Positions 37,319 through 46,976 of a stretch of DNA of 64,000 nucleotides are shown here, in pieces (position 1 is the first letter of the stretch; each line of letters begins with the position of its first letter). The position numbers and the translations under genes were made by a program. The notes beneath the pieces are model-generated. The model had not been told where the DNA came from. It saw nothing but the letters and a program-made list of their open reading frames with translations, and did not search any database. Location: the NCBI RefSeq assembly GCF_000813345.1, contig NZ_BBQF01000002.1, positions 124,001 through 188,000 of the forward strand, given 5' to 3'. Source of the stretch: Sulfurospirillum arsenophilum NBRC 109478. GTDB taxonomy: Bacteria; Campylobacterota; Campylobacteria; Campylobacterales; Sulfurospirillaceae.

Positions 37319-38059
37319 TTACGGTAAGAATGTATACATAATAGACAAGTACCCAGCTACCTGATAATGATCATCTACAATAGGGCTTTTATAAATTGCA
37401 CTGTCAAATTTCTTATATTCGACATTGGCAATGATGGACCATGTTTCGCTAAAGGCAAAGATTTGTGTTAAACCAATGAAGGGGTTGAGTGCACCGTCTG
37501 TATGGTAACTTGGACGTGCTAAGGTGGCTTCTTTCGCTTTGACACCGTAGTAATAATTGCTTTTCTTATCACTGAGGTATTCTGCGCCCGCGTAGATGGA
37601 CAAACCTGAATTTTCTGTCTCTAAAAGTGTGTAGTTATACGCCGCATTAACGGTATAACCATCCGTTGTACCACTGACATCTCGCGAAACAGTACTGCTT
37701 AAAAAGCTATTCTCAAAATTGTATTTCATTCGAAGACCTCCTTCCAATGACATATTGCGATTATCCATACCTTTTAAGTCATTACTATCTTTACCTTGAT
37801 AGCCTGCAAGTACGGGAAGTAGGATAACTCCAATTTGTAAAGTTTTGGTATCGTAAACGTTATATCCCATATTAATGCCTTCAATAAAAGCGCTTTTGTA
37901 AGTAAGCTCAATATCAGGTAAGGGCATTGTAACACTTGACACGCCTTTGTAAGGGCTTGTACTCGTTGATACACCAACACCTACTTGCAACGATGGATCA
38001 TCTGTTGCATATAAATGTGTGAGTAAAACAGATAGCAATAGCATAAGCTTGTTTTTCAT
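37319..38059 (-). CDS. MipA/OmpV-family outer-membrane protein
   Basis: 246 residues from the ATG at 38057-38059, with GGAG nine bases upstream; the frame continues to 38152 but the signal peptide MKNKLMLLLSVLLTHLYA fixes the start. The mature part alternates short beta strands ending in an aromatic-rich terminal strand (YQVAGYLSIMYTFLP), as in small beta barrels. MipA-type proteins scaffold murein synthases or are induced by stress; substrate unknown. Divergent from an AraC regulator that may control it. Confidence 0.75.
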   Translation of the reverse strand: MKNKLMLLLSVLLTHLYATDDPSLQVGVGVSTSTSPYKGVSSVTMPLPDIELTYKSAFIEGINMGYNVYDTKTLQIGVILLPVLAGYQGKDSNDLKGMDNRNMSLEGGLRMKYNFENSFLSSTVSRDVSGTTDGYTVNAAYNYTLLETENSGLSIYAGAEYLSDKKSNYYYGVKAKEATLARPSYHTDGALNPFIGLTQIFAFSETWSIIANVEYKKFDSAIYKSPIVDDHYQVAGYLSIMYTFLP

Positions 38060-38158
38060 CCTTAAATCTCCATCTTTTTGTTTGAATGCCGAGATTCTAG
38101 ACAATAGTGATCTTTTTTTATAGTAAAAAAACGAACAAACGATGTCATACATTTAGTA

Positions 38159-38164
38159 TATAAT
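38159..38164 (+). promoter_or_regulatory. -10 box before the AraC-type gene
   Basis: TATAAT 35 bp before the ATG at 38199, in the 139-bp divergent region shared with the MipA-like gene. Confidence 0.55.
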
Positions 38165-38198
38165 TCGATAATTGTTTTGAACTTCTTGAAGGAATAAA

Positions 38199-39083
38199 AT
38201 GTTTTTAGACACGGGAATGCCACCACAAGGTGATTATGCCAAAGCATTTCCAAAAAATCCAGCCCTTTTATCCTATATTCATTCGTATGTCTCTATCATC
38301 AGTGAAGTAGAAGACACGAAAGAACAGTATATTACGCGCTTTTTCCCCTCATTTATGACGCAGTTTGTTTTTGATTTTTATGGAAGTTTGAATGAAGTTG
38401 TAGAAGAGGGGAGTTACCAACTGGACATTGACAAAGGAACGTACGTTAAAAGTGGCATTGGCACATGGATGGACTTTTTCCAAAAAGAGAGTTTATCGCG
38501 CAAGCGATTGGTGAAGAGTTTTAAAGTGACACTTTATCCGCATGTTCTCTATGAAGTATTTGGAATTTCTCCTTTTGAAATTAAAGATGAAGAGCTGAGC
38601 ATCAATGATATCTGGGGAGAACAAGAAGGAGCATTACTTTTTGAAGAGTTAGAGTCGATGAATACTGCAGAGGGCATGATCGTTATATTTGAGCGCTACT
38701 TTATAAAACAGTTATCGAAAAGACATTTTTCTCCAAAAAATATTTCATCGTATCTTGTGAGTGGACACGCTTATCCAACGTTGAAAATATTATCCAAAGA
38801 GTGTGGGTACAGCGAGCGATGGATACAAAAACAGTATCTTGAAGTTTTTGGTGAATCGTTTAAACACATACAAAACAATACACGTTTTATCAAAACATTA
38901 CGGTTTATGAATAGTGCTGTTTTACGAGGAGAAAGTCACCTCAAATTCGTCTCGATAGCTTACGAGTGTGGCTACTTCGATCAGACACATTTTATTAAAG
39001 AGTTTAAGAAATTTACGGGGCTGACACCCTCTTATTATTTCCATAGCTTTAGAGAGAAAATTCCGCTTTCATGGCTTTGGTAA
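38199..39083 (+). CDS. AraC-family transcriptional regulator
   Basis: 294 residues. The N-terminal 190 residues are an unrecognised sensor part beginning with MFLDTGMPPQGDYAKAF. Two HTHs form the C-terminal AraC domain: LKILSKECGYSERWIQKQY and KFVSIAYECGYFDQTHFIKEF with the family signature FKKFTGLTPSYY. It sits between a divergent outer-membrane protein gene and a convergent MFS exporter gene and probably regulates one or both. Inducer unknown. Confidence 0.9.
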   Translation: MFLDTGMPPQGDYAKAFPKNPALLSYIHSYVSIISEVEDTKEQYITRFFPSFMTQFVFDFYGSLNEVVEEGSYQLDIDKGTYVKSGIGTWMDFFQKESLSRKRLVKSFKVTLYPHVLYEVFGISPFEIKDEELSINDIWGEQEGALLFEELESMNTAEGMIVIFERYFIKQLSKRHFSPKNISSYLVSGHAYPTLKILSKECGYSERWIQKQYLEVFGESFKHIQNNTRFIKTLRFMNSAVLRGESHLKFVSIAYECGYFDQTHFIKEFKKFTGLTPSYYFHSFREKIPLSWLW

Positions 39084-39087
39084 GCAT

Positions 39088-40314
39088 TTAAGCCAATCGT
39101 TTTTGCTTCAACCAACTATTGGCACAGACAAGCGTCGTACCTAGTAAAACAAATGATGCAAACCAAAAAGAGGCATACGGGTGGATAAATTGATTCATTC
39201 CATACGCTAACATTGGCCCCAGCGCTGCTCCAAAATCAATCAGCAAAGAGTACGTTGTCATGATCTTCACTCTTGCACCATTGTTTGATGCCGTATCAGC
39301 GGCTAGGGCATCTGCAATGGTGGTAAGAGACGTTGCTGTAACTTGAATTAAAAGAAGCACCCCAATCCACAACCATAGTGGTAAATCAAACGAAACCAGC
39401 GCAAATAAAACACTTGCGGATAAGGTTGAAATCAAGAGCAGTGGGTAGCGACCTGATTTGCCATCGGTTAAGCTTCCAAATAACGGTGCTAAAAAGGGCT
39501 CAAAGCCCCAACGAAGCGCTTGCAATATACCCGCTAATGAAGAAGCGCCTATCAATAGTCCAAAGACCAAGACAACAGAACTATTGTGAATTTCAATAAC
39601 ATACGAGAGTGTTGATGTAACAATACCTTGGTAAATAAGCGCAAAAAACATTCCCACCCCTAAAACCGATAGTACATTTCGATGTTTCCACACTGAAAAA
39701 TCTCGCTCATTTTCAGCATGTTTAGCAACCATTCCATGTGTTGTTGGTTTGATGACAGCAAAGACCACAGGTAAACAACTGAGTGTTATGAGACTAAAGA
39801 CGATAGACGCGAAGGTTAAGCCATACATATCTGCTAAAAAACCTCCTGCTAGCATTCCCACTAAGCTTCCTAGCCGATACAAACCATTGTAAAGTCCCAT
39901 ACTTTTGCCTCTAGTTGCATCCGTTGAAAAATCTAAAATCGTAAAATATGCCCCTAGTCGCAGAAAAGTCCAAGCAATTCCCCATACAGAGCGCACAACC
40001 AGAAAGCCAATAAATCCATGTACGACACCATACGATAACGTTGTCAAAAAAGCCAAAATCACAGCAATCAAAACACCTGTGCGTGCGCTGATTTTGGTAT
40101 AGAGCCATCCCACAAATGGGTTGAGAGGAAGCCTTACAAGACGATTGATAGATAAGATAATCCCCACTTGCCATAAAGACGTAAGACCTGCCTCTTCCCA
40201 ATGAGTAGGTAAAACGACATAGAGCATAGAATCGCCGACTAAACACGCTGCAGTAAGAAGTGCGATGATAACGATAGGTCTTTTTTCAAACGTCTGTAGT
40301 GTTGCGGTGTTCAT
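39088..40314 (-). CDS. major facilitator superfamily transporter
   Basis: 408 residues with about 12 membrane segments. The loop 2-3 region reads NPFVGWLYTKISARTG, compatible with the MFS motif, and two six-helix halves are separated by a polar loop near residue 200 (HGMVAKHAENERDFSVWKHR). Probably a drug or metabolite exporter. It ends 4 bp after the AraC gene on the opposite strand. Confidence 0.88.
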   Translation of the reverse strand: MNTATLQTFEKRPIVIIALLTAACLVGDSMLYVVLPTHWEEAGLTSLWQVGIILSINRLVRLPLNPFVGWLYTKISARTGVLIAVILAFLTTLSYGVVHGFIGFLVVRSVWGIAWTFLRLGAYFTILDFSTDATRGKSMGLYNGLYRLGSLVGMLAGGFLADMYGLTFASIVFSLITLSCLPVVFAVIKPTTHGMVAKHAENERDFSVWKHRNVLSVLGVGMFFALIYQGIVTSTLSYVIEIHNSSVVLVFGLLIGASSLAGILQALRWGFEPFLAPLFGSLTDGKSGRYPLLLISTLSASVLFALVSFDLPLWLWIGVLLLIQVTATSLTTIADALAADTASNNGARVKIMTTYSLLIDFGAALGPMLAYGMNQFIHPYASFWFASFVLLGTTLVCANSWLKQKRLA

Positions 40315-40385
40315 AAAACATCCATACTGTTTTGATTGTATAATAGCTTAAAAAGGGGAAAAGTGAAGTATTAAGTGAGATAAAA

Positions 40386-40463
40386 TGGTCGGAGTGACAG
40401 GACTCGAACCTGCGACCTCTACCACCCCAAGGTAGCGCGCTAGCCAGGCTGCGCTACACCCCG
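40386..40463 (-). tRNA. tRNA-Pro (anticodon GGG)
   Basis: 78 nt with encoded CCA. Acceptor CGGGGTG / CACTCCG (one G-U), anticodon stem-loop CTACC-TTGGGGT-GGTAG, T-loop GTTCGAGTC. The anticodon reads GGG, serving CCC/CCU. Confidence 0.94.
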
Positions 40464-40511
40464 ACGCATTTAAGAATTTTGATTTTAACCAAGATAACCA
40501 AAAAGTTTTAT

Positions 40512-40517
40512 TATAAT
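40512..40517 (+). promoter_or_regulatory. -10 box before the radical SAM gene
   Basis: TATAAT in an AT-rich stretch 64 bp before the ATG at 40582. No -35 box is evident. Confidence 0.45.
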
Positions 40518-40581
40518 AATAGATCTATATTTAACAGCTATTTGCAATCGTTTTAATCAAAAAAATCAACAATGGTACTTT

Positions 40582-42096
40582 ATGAAAGAAATTCTCTTAA
40601 CAACCTTTAATGCACGTTATGCACACACTTCTATTGCTCAGCGCTATCTCTTTGCCAATCTTGAAGAGCTTCAAGGCAGAGCAAAAATTTTGGAATTTGT
40701 CATAAACTCTCAAGTCGTAGATGCAGCAGAAGAGATACTTAGTTACCAACCTAAAATCGTAGGCATTGGAGCGTACATTTGGAACGCTTTGGAAGTGCAA
40801 GAGCTTATAACCATCCTCAAAAAAGTAGCCCCTCAAATTTTTATCATACTTGGCGGTCCTGAAGCGAGTCATTTTCCACATCGTGTGGATTTTAGTGGAG
40901 CGGATTACATCATTCAAGGGGAGGGTGACATCGCCTTTTATGAGCTTTGTAAAACGCTCTTAGAAGGTCAACTACCAACCGAACGGGTCATAAAAGCGCC
41001 AATGGTTAACATTAATGCTATTAAACTCCCTTATGATTATTACACAGACGATGACATCAAGAACCGTTACTGCTACGTTGAAGCCAGTCGAGGATGCCCT
41101 TTTACGTGTGAATTTTGCCTCTCATCCATTGACAAACGTGTACGCGACATTGAGATAACACGTTTTATAGGAGAACTAGAAAAGCTGTGGCAGAGAGGAG
41201 TTCGTAATTTTAAGTTTATAGATCGTACGTTTAATCTTAGCATTGAAAATGCAACGAAGCTTTTAGATTTTTTCCTCTCTAAAACAGAAGAGTATTTCGT
41301 CCATTTTGAAGTCATCCCTGACCACTTTCCGGTAGTGCTTCGAGAAAAGATAGCGCAGTTCTCGCCCGCAGCATTGCAACTGGAAGTCGGCATTCAAACA
41401 CTTGATCCTGAGATCTCAAAAAACATTCACAGGCGGCTCAATATTGCTAAGATCGAAGAGAATCTTGCCTTTTTGCAAAATGAAACCCATGCGCATTTAC
41501 ATGTAGATTTGATTATTGGTTTGCCAGGGGAGAGCTTAGAGGGATTTGGACGTAACTTGGACAAGCTCTATTCTCTGACACAGTGCGAAATTCAAATTGG
41601 AATCTTAAAAAAACTCTCTGGTACAACCATCTCTCGCCACGATGAGATTTATGGCATGGTGTACTCGAACAAGCCTCCTTATGACATCTTACAAAACAAT
41701 TTGATCAGTTTTAAAGAGATGCAAAAAATGAAACGCTTTGCTCGTTTTTGGGATATGGTCTATAACAGTGGCAATTTTAAAAAATGTGCAACACTCTTGT
41801 GGAGCGAGGGCAAAGTCTATGAAGGCTTTTACGCCTTTAGTGAATGGCTTTATGCGCAAACGAAATCAACATGGCAAATTTCACTGGATCGTTTAGCTGA
41901 GTTGATTTTTCGTTACCTTTGTGAAGTTATGCGGTATGAAGAAGATCATATCAAAACGATACTTATAGAAGATATCATGACCGTTCGAGGACGTAAAATG
42001 CCTTCGTTTTTGCGCGAAAATTACATGCCACATGAAGAACAAAAAGAGGGAACTCTCAAGCTCAATAAACGTCAGTTAAAACATGCCACAGTATAA
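40582..42096 (+). CDS. B12-binding radical SAM protein
   Basis: 504 residues. An N-terminal cobalamin-binding-like Rossmann domain (about 1-140, IFIILGGPEASHFP, YIIQGEGDIAFYEL) precedes the radical SAM barrel with CPFTCEFCLSS near residue 172 for the 4Fe-4S cluster, then a C-terminal DUF4080-type region. Members are often methyltransferases or ring-forming enzymes; substrate unknown. Palindrome-like copy at 41496-41507, read Leu-His-Val-Asp. Followed after 24 bp by the DUF445 gene. Confidence 0.9.
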   Translation: MKEILLTTFNARYAHTSIAQRYLFANLEELQGRAKILEFVINSQVVDAAEEILSYQPKIVGIGAYIWNALEVQELITILKKVAPQIFIILGGPEASHFPHRVDFSGADYIIQGEGDIAFYELCKTLLEGQLPTERVIKAPMVNINAIKLPYDYYTDDDIKNRYCYVEASRGCPFTCEFCLSSIDKRVRDIEITRFIGELEKLWQRGVRNFKFIDRTFNLSIENATKLLDFFLSKTEEYFVHFEVIPDHFPVVLREKIAQFSPAALQLEVGIQTLDPEISKNIHRRLNIAKIEENLAFLQNETHAHLHVDLIIGLPGESLEGFGRNLDKLYSLTQCEIQIGILKKLSGTTISRHDEIYGMVYSNKPPYDILQNNLISFKEMQKMKRFARFWDMVYNSGNFKKCATLLWSEGKVYEGFYAFSEWLYAQTKSTWQISLDRLAELIFRYLCEVMRYEEDHIKTILIEDIMTVRGRKMPSFLRENYMPHEEQKEGTLKLNKRQLKHATV

Positions 42097-42120
42097 TGGC
42101 GATTTTTTTAAGGAGAAATA

Positions 42121-42831
42121 ATGAAAATTGATAAAAGTTGGTGGACGGACATCATTAGTGTTTTGTTTATTGTTGTTTCGTTTGTGCTACCAGACCCTTA
42201 TGCCCATTGGTCACTTTTGACAGGCCTTTTTGCTTTTTCGGGTGCTGTTACAAATCAAATAGCGATTCATATGTTGTTTGAAAAAGTACCTTTTTTATAC
42301 GGTAGCGGTGTTATACAGTTACAATTTGAAGCCTTTAAAACTTCGATTAAAAACTTGATGATGGATCAATTTTTTACTAAAGAACAATTGGATGCTTTTT
42401 TTGCTAAAGAAGAGAAAACGTTTGATTTAAGCCCCGTCATAGCCGAAGTGGACTTTTCACCTGCTTTTGATGCACTGACTAAAACGGTAATGGAGTCATC
42501 TTTTGGTGGAATGCTTAGTATGTTTGGTGGCGCCGGCGCATTAGAGGGACTTAGAGCACCTTTTAATGAGAAACTTAAAGATTCTATCCTTGAAATCAGC
42601 GAAAGTAATGTATTTCAACAAAAAATAGCACAAACAATACAAAATTCATCACTTAGCGATGATATGCTCATCACCATAGAGCAGATGATCGATGGAAGGC
42701 TTAATGAACTGACTCCGCAGATGGTTAAAGAGATTGTCCAGAATTTCATCAAAGATCATTTAGGTTGGTTGGTTGTTTGGGGTGGATTTTTTGGAGCACT
42801 AATCGGCCTTTTATCTACTTTAGTTCTATAA
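42121..42831 (+). CDS. DUF445-family membrane protein
   Basis: 236 residues. Two N-terminal hydrophobic segments (IISVLFIVVSFVLP, LLTGLFAFSGAVTNQIAIHM) and one C-terminal segment (VVWGGFFGALIGLLSTLVL) flank a helical middle. The GAVTNQIAIHMLFE stretch is the DUF445 signature. Function unknown. Possibly in one transcript with the radical SAM gene and trmA. Confidence 0.8.
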   Translation: MKIDKSWWTDIISVLFIVVSFVLPDPYAHWSLLTGLFAFSGAVTNQIAIHMLFEKVPFLYGSGVIQLQFEAFKTSIKNLMMDQFFTKEQLDAFFAKEEKTFDLSPVIAEVDFSPAFDALTKTVMESSFGGMLSMFGGAGALEGLRAPFNEKLKDSILEISESNVFQQKIAQTIQNSSLSDDMLITIEQMIDGRLNELTPQMVKEIVQNFIKDHLGWLVVWGGFFGALIGLLSTLVL

Positions 42832-42871
42832 TACATATAATTTTACATAAAATATTAAAAAAAGGAAAATT

Positions 42872-43975
42872 ATGGAGTGTTCGTATTTTGGGAAATGTGG
42901 TAGTTGTACGCTTTATACATTGGATTATTCGGCGCAAGTTGAGCATAAAAAAGCACACATGAACACTTTGTTTGAACCTTTACATGTAAAAGCATTTGAC
43001 TACTTCCAAACGCCCTCAGAACACTACCGTGGACGTTCTGAATTTCGCATTTGGAAAGAGGGCGATACACTCAGTTATGCCATGGGTTCAGTCGATAAAA
43101 AAGGTGCTATTTGTATTGATGTTTGTCCTAAAGTTGAGATGAAAATATACACTTTGATGCCACAGCTTTTAAAGCAGATTGAAAGTTCTCCATTGCTTCG
43201 TGAAAAGATTTTTGCGGTTGAGTTTCTTGCCTCATCAGAGCATCTTTTAGTGACACTTATTTACCATAAGCCTCTAGGTGTAGAGTGGGATAACGAGGCT
43301 AAAATGTTGGAGCAAGCGTTTGGCGTTTTTGTCATTGGTCGCAGTCGCGGCATCAAGCGTATACTTACGCAAGATTTTGTAGAGGATCGTTTTGATATCG
43401 CAGGTAAAACCTATCGTTACCACATCATTGAGGGAGGCTTTTCCCAACCCAATCGTTTGATGAATCAGAAGATGATTAGCTGGGTTTTAAGTCATCTTGA
43501 AAACTGTGAGGATTTGTTGGAGCTTTACTGCGGTTATGGAAATTTCACCATTCCTATGTCTCAAAAATTTCAAAAAGTTTTAGCAACCGAGATTTCTAAA
43601 ACTTCCATCAAATCAGCGCTTCAAAACTGTGAGCTCAATGATGTCAACAACATAGCATTTTTACGTATGAGTGCAGAAGAATTAACCTCTGCACTTAAAA
43701 AAGAACGTGAATACAACCGCTTGGCGGGCATAAATTTGGAAGACTATACCTTTAGCCATGTCTTTGTGGATCCACCACGTTCGGGCATGGATGAAGCGAG
43801 CTTAGAGTTTATCTCTCAGTTTGAGAACATCATTTACATCTCGTGTAACCCTGAGACCTTGAAACGCGATCTTGATGTCTTGACAAAGAAATACGCCATC
43901 TCTCAATTTGCTCTATTCGATCAATTCCCAAATACCGAACATTTGGAGTCTGGCGTCATTTTAAAACGTATCTAA
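42872..43975 (+). CDS. trmA: tRNA (uracil-5-)-methyltransferase
   Basis: 367 residues. Makes m5U54 in the T-loop. SAM-binding ELYCGYGNFTIPMS, DPPRSGMDEASLE and the catalytic Cys in YISCNPETLKRD are all present. Palindrome copy at 42979-42990, read Leu-His-Val-Lys. Its stop codon lies inside a terminator hairpin shared with the convergent chemoreceptor gene. Confidence 0.95.
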   Translation: MECSYFGKCGSCTLYTLDYSAQVEHKKAHMNTLFEPLHVKAFDYFQTPSEHYRGRSEFRIWKEGDTLSYAMGSVDKKGAICIDVCPKVEMKIYTLMPQLLKQIESSPLLREKIFAVEFLASSEHLLVTLIYHKPLGVEWDNEAKMLEQAFGVFVIGRSRGIKRILTQDFVEDRFDIAGKTYRYHIIEGGFSQPNRLMNQKMISWVLSHLENCEDLLELYCGYGNFTIPMSQKFQKVLATEISKTSIKSALQNCELNDVNNIAFLRMSAEELTSALKKEREYNRLAGINLEDYTFSHVFVDPPRSGMDEASLEFISQFENIIYISCNPETLKRDLDVLTKKYAISQFALFDQFPNTEHLESGVILKRI

Positions 43976-43998
43976 CCTTTTACATGTAAAGGGTTAGA
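43971..43998. terminator. shared terminator built around the iterated palindrome
   Basis: 28 bp, TCTAACCTTTTACA then TGTAAAGGGTTAGA: 14-bp arms with one G-U and TTTACATGTAAA at the centre (43979-43990). It contains the trmA stop (43973-43975) and the chemoreceptor stop (43994-43996), and is followed by TTTT. Confidence 0.75.
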
Positions 43999-45175
43999 TT
44001 TTAAAGAGTGCAAGCTTTGATGCCAATGTCTCAGAAAGCTCTAAGAGCTGGTGTGATGATGTATTAAGATTTTTAACATCACTACTGTTTTGCATCGAAG
44101 ACTCGTAAATTTGTCCGATATTTTTAATCATGGTTGCTGTATTTTTTGAAAGTTCTTGCGAAACTTCAGAAGCCATCAAAGACGCATCGGAAGCTTCTTT
44201 GATGACCGCTTCAGTATTGCTGATTTTAAGTTCTACCTCTTGTGAATTGGTTGCCATCTGCTCAATAAATTTATAATTTTCACTCATTTGCCCACTAGCA
44301 TCCATAATATTTTGAACAATGACGTTAATTGTTGCATTAATTTCTGTTAGGCTTTTTTGAGTTCTCTCAGCCAAGTTTCTGACTTCATCGGCAACGACGG
44401 CGAAACCACGACCATGTTCTCCTGCACGTGCTGCTTCAATGGCCGCATTAAGTGCTAAAAGATTTGTCTGGTCGGCAATGTCAGAGATGACAGTAAGGAC
44501 ACTTTTGACTTGATTAGCGTCATTGCTTAGTTGTTGTAAACGCTCTGACGTATGGGATTCTACTTCAGAAGCTTGTTGAATATTGGCAACCAAAATTTTG
44601 ATCTCTTGTGCCGTAGTATTGAGTGTTTGGGATGCATTTAAAATATTTTGACTGGTCTGCGTTGCATTGAGCGTATTTTCTTCCAACGTTATTTTCATTG
44701 TATCGCCCAAATCTTTTGTCTGTTTTACAAAATCGCGCTCTTCAGCCATACGCTTGTCTACTTCATTGGAAATCGCTGAAAATTGATGTGCCATTTGTGC
44801 ACTTTGGGTTGATGTTTGGGTTGATGTTTCAACAGTTACATGAATTTTTTCAATGAATTGATTGATGTTTTCTGATAAATCAGCAATCTCATCTTTTGAG
44901 TTAATTTGAATGCGCTTTGTAAGATCACCACTACCTTTTGCAAGATCAAGCGTTATGATTGAAAGAGCATCAATTGAGTTTGTCATACTCACCACCATGA
45001 CACGTGTAAAAATGAAGAAAAAGATCATTCCACAAACGGACCCTGCAATCAGGATGAGTCGCTCTGTCCCTGTGATCAGAAATGACACTAAAATAATATT
45101 TGCCATAAACCCACACAAGGTTCCAATTGCTAGAAACCAACCTTTTGTTTTAATCTTGACTTGATTAAGAAACAT
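43994..45175 (-). CDS. methyl-accepting chemotaxis protein
   Basis: 393 residues from the ATG at 45173-45175 with AGGAG upstream. Two membrane segments near residues 14-55 with almost no periplasmic loop between them, a HAMP-like region ([15 protein letters not shown]), then the signalling hairpin with [21 protein letters not shown]. Lack of a periplasmic domain suggests that it senses a cytoplasmic, membrane or energy-state signal. No C-terminal CheR/B pentapeptide. Confidence 0.92.
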   Translation of the reverse strand: MFLNQVKIKTKGWFLAIGTLCGFMANIILVSFLITGTERLILIAGSVCGMIFFFIFTRVMVVSMTNSIDALSIITLDLAKGSGDLTKRIQINSKDEIADLSENINQFIEKIHVTVETSTQTSTQSAQMAHQFSAISNEVDKRMAEERDFVKQTKDLGDTMKITLEENTLNATQTSQNILNASQTLNTTAQEIKILVANIQQASEVESHTSERLQQLSNDANQVKSVLTVISDIADQTNLLALNAAIEAARAGEHGRGFAVVADEVRNLAERTQKSLTEINATINVIVQNIMDASGQMSENYKFIEQMATNSQEVELKISNTEAVIKEASDASLMASEVSQELSKNTATMIKNIGQIYESSMQNSSDVKNLNTSSHQLLELSETLASKLALFKI

Positions 45176-45204
45176 TAACACTCCTTATAAATGTAAACGA
45201 ATTG

Positions 45205-45210
45205 ATTATA
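45205..45210 (-). promoter_or_regulatory. -10 box of the chemoreceptor gene
   Basis: TATAAT on the minus strand (ATTATA on plus), 30 bp upstream of the ATG. Confidence 0.6.
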
Positions 45211-45260
45211 ACAAATTCACATGATAAAAGCTATGGATAATCACGACAAAAGACAGAGTG

Positions 45261-45269
45261 TGCTATACT
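45261..45269 (+). promoter_or_regulatory. extended -10 promoter of the CoA-binding gene
   Basis: TGCTATACT with TATACT at 45264-45269, 29 bp before the ATG. Confidence 0.6.
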
Positions 45270-45298
45270 CGCCACTTAAATTTTTAAAAGGAGCAATA

Positions 45299-45733
45299 AT
45301 GGAATGCGACATTTCAAATATTAGCATGCCTGGTGATGCAGGCATAAAAGACATTTTTTCGATGTGTAAGAGTATTGCCATTATTGGGTTATCTCCTGAT
45401 CCAACCAAAGATAGCCATAAAGTGGCACGCTACTTGCAAGAATGTGGGTTTAAAATCTATCCGATCTATCCTAAAGAAGAGACGATTTTAGGTGAAAAAG
45501 TTTACCGTAGCCTTTTGGATATTCCTGAACCTGTTGATATGGTAGATATGTTTCGAAAGCCTGAAATTGCTGATAGTTTGATCGAAGAAATTTTAAAAAA
45601 AGGTGATGTAAAAGTCTTTTGGTTGCAACTGGGCATCGTCAATAATCAAGCCTGTGCAAAAGCACAAGAACACGGCATTATAGCTGTACAAAATCGATGT
45701 ACCAAAGTAGAATATGAAAGGTTAATGAAATAA
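45299..45733 (+). CDS. CoA-binding-domain protein (YccU-like)
   Basis: 144 residues from the ATG at 45299 (AAAAGGAG upstream; the longer frame to 45221 runs through the promoter). Rossmann fold with SIAIIGLSPDPTKDSHKVA and YPIYPKEETILGEKVYRSL, typical of stand-alone CoA-binding proteins related to succinyl-CoA synthetase alpha. Function not known. Its TAA overlaps the ilvA ATG by one base. Confidence 0.88.
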   Translation: MECDISNISMPGDAGIKDIFSMCKSIAIIGLSPDPTKDSHKVARYLQECGFKIYPIYPKEETILGEKVYRSLLDIPEPVDMVDMFRKPEIADSLIEEILKKGDVKVFWLQLGIVNNQACAKAQEHGIIAVQNRCTKVEYERLMK

Positions 45734-46944
45734 TGATAGCGCTTAGTGAAATAGTAAAAGCAAAACGACAACTCGGAAATGTTGTCACTAAAACACCTTG
45801 CTCACTTGCTCCACATTTGAGTGAAGAAGTAGGTGCACAAGTTTTTCTTAAAAAAGAAAATCTTCAAATAACAGGTGCCTATAAACTTAGAGGTGCTTAC
45901 AATAAAATTGCTTCTCTTACCAAAGAAGAGCGCTCCAAAGGTGTTATTGCAGCAAGTGCTGGTAACCATGCACAAGGTGTGGCGTACTCTGCACGTAGTT
46001 TTGGTATCAATGCAACGATCATTATGCCAGAAGCTACACCTCTTTTAAAAGTGACAGGTACAAAAGCACTTGGCGCTGAAGTAATTTTAAGTGGCGATAA
46101 TTACGATGAAGCCTATGCGTATGCGCTCACTTATGCCAAAGAACACAGTTTGACGTTCATTCATCCGTTTGAAGATGATGTCGTCATTGCAGGGCAGGGA
46201 ACGGTTGCATTAGAGATGATTGATGAGATCAATGATCTTGACATTATCGTCGTTCCAATCGGTGGAGGAGGGCTCATCAGCGGTATGGCTTCTGCTATTA
46301 AACAGATTGATCCTAAAATTAAAGTCATTGGTGTCAATGCTTCTGGCGCTCCTGCTATGTATGAGTCATTTTATGCTAAAAAAGCGATCAATTCTAAAAG
46401 TGTTCGAACCATCGCTGATGGTATTGCTGTACGCGATGTGAGCGAGTCTAACTTAGCACATATTTTAGAATGTGTGGATGAAGTAGTGACCGTGGACGAT
46501 GAAGAGATAGCTGCAGCGATTTTGTTTTTACTTGAGCGTCAAAAACTGGTCGTTGAAGGTGGCGGTGCGGCAAGTGTTGCAGCCATTATGCATCAAAAAT
46601 TTGCCTTTACCAAAGATATGAAAATAGGCGCGGTTTTAAGTGGTGGAAATATTGATGTGCAAATGCTTTCCATCATTATCGAAAAAGGTTTGATCAAATC
46701 ACATCGTAAAATGAAGTTGGTCATCACACTTATTGATAAACCGGGCTCACTGATGCGTCTGACAGATCTGTTTAAAAATGCTAACGCCAACATTATTCAA
46801 ATTGACTATGACCGTTTTTCAACCAAGCTCTCGTATGGTGATGCGCAAATTACCATTATGCTGGAAACCAAAGGTGTTGAACATCAAGAGGCGATTCGTG
46901 TAGTTTTAAAAGAAGCGGGATATCTGTTTAAAGAAGAAGTATAA
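45733..46944 (+). CDS. ilvA: threonine ammonia-lyase
   Basis: 403 residues. PLP enzyme giving 2-oxobutanoate, first step to isoleucine. PLP-Lys in ITGAYKLRGAYNK near residue 58, phosphate loop GGGGLISG, and one C-terminal ACT domain (about 325-400, LVITLIDKPGSLMRLTDLFK). The single short ACT domain is like the catabolic-type or IlvA1 form. Coupled to the CoA-binding gene. Confidence 0.93.
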   Translation: MIALSEIVKAKRQLGNVVTKTPCSLAPHLSEEVGAQVFLKKENLQITGAYKLRGAYNKIASLTKEERSKGVIAASAGNHAQGVAYSARSFGINATIIMPEATPLLKVTGTKALGAEVILSGDNYDEAYAYALTYAKEHSLTFIHPFEDDVVIAGQGTVALEMIDEINDLDIIVVPIGGGGLISGMASAIKQIDPKIKVIGVNASGAPAMYESFYAKKAINSKSVRTIADGIAVRDVSESNLAHILECVDEVVTVDDEEIAAAILFLLERQKLVVEGGGAASVAAIMHQKFAFTKDMKIGAVLSGGNIDVQMLSIIIEKGLIKSHRKMKLVITLIDKPGSLMRLTDLFKNANANIIQIDYDRFSTKLSYGDAQITIMLETKGVEHQEAIRVVLKEAGYLFKEEV

Positions 46945-46951
46945 AAGAAGT

Positions 46952-46976
46952 AAGTGAGGTTTAAAACCTCACTTTT
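46952..46976. terminator. bidirectional terminator between ilvA and the 150-residue gene
   Basis: AAGTGAGG, loop TTTAAAA, CCTCACTT then TT; it reads as a terminator for ilvA and, on the other strand, overlaps the stop of the facing gene. Confidence 0.8.
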
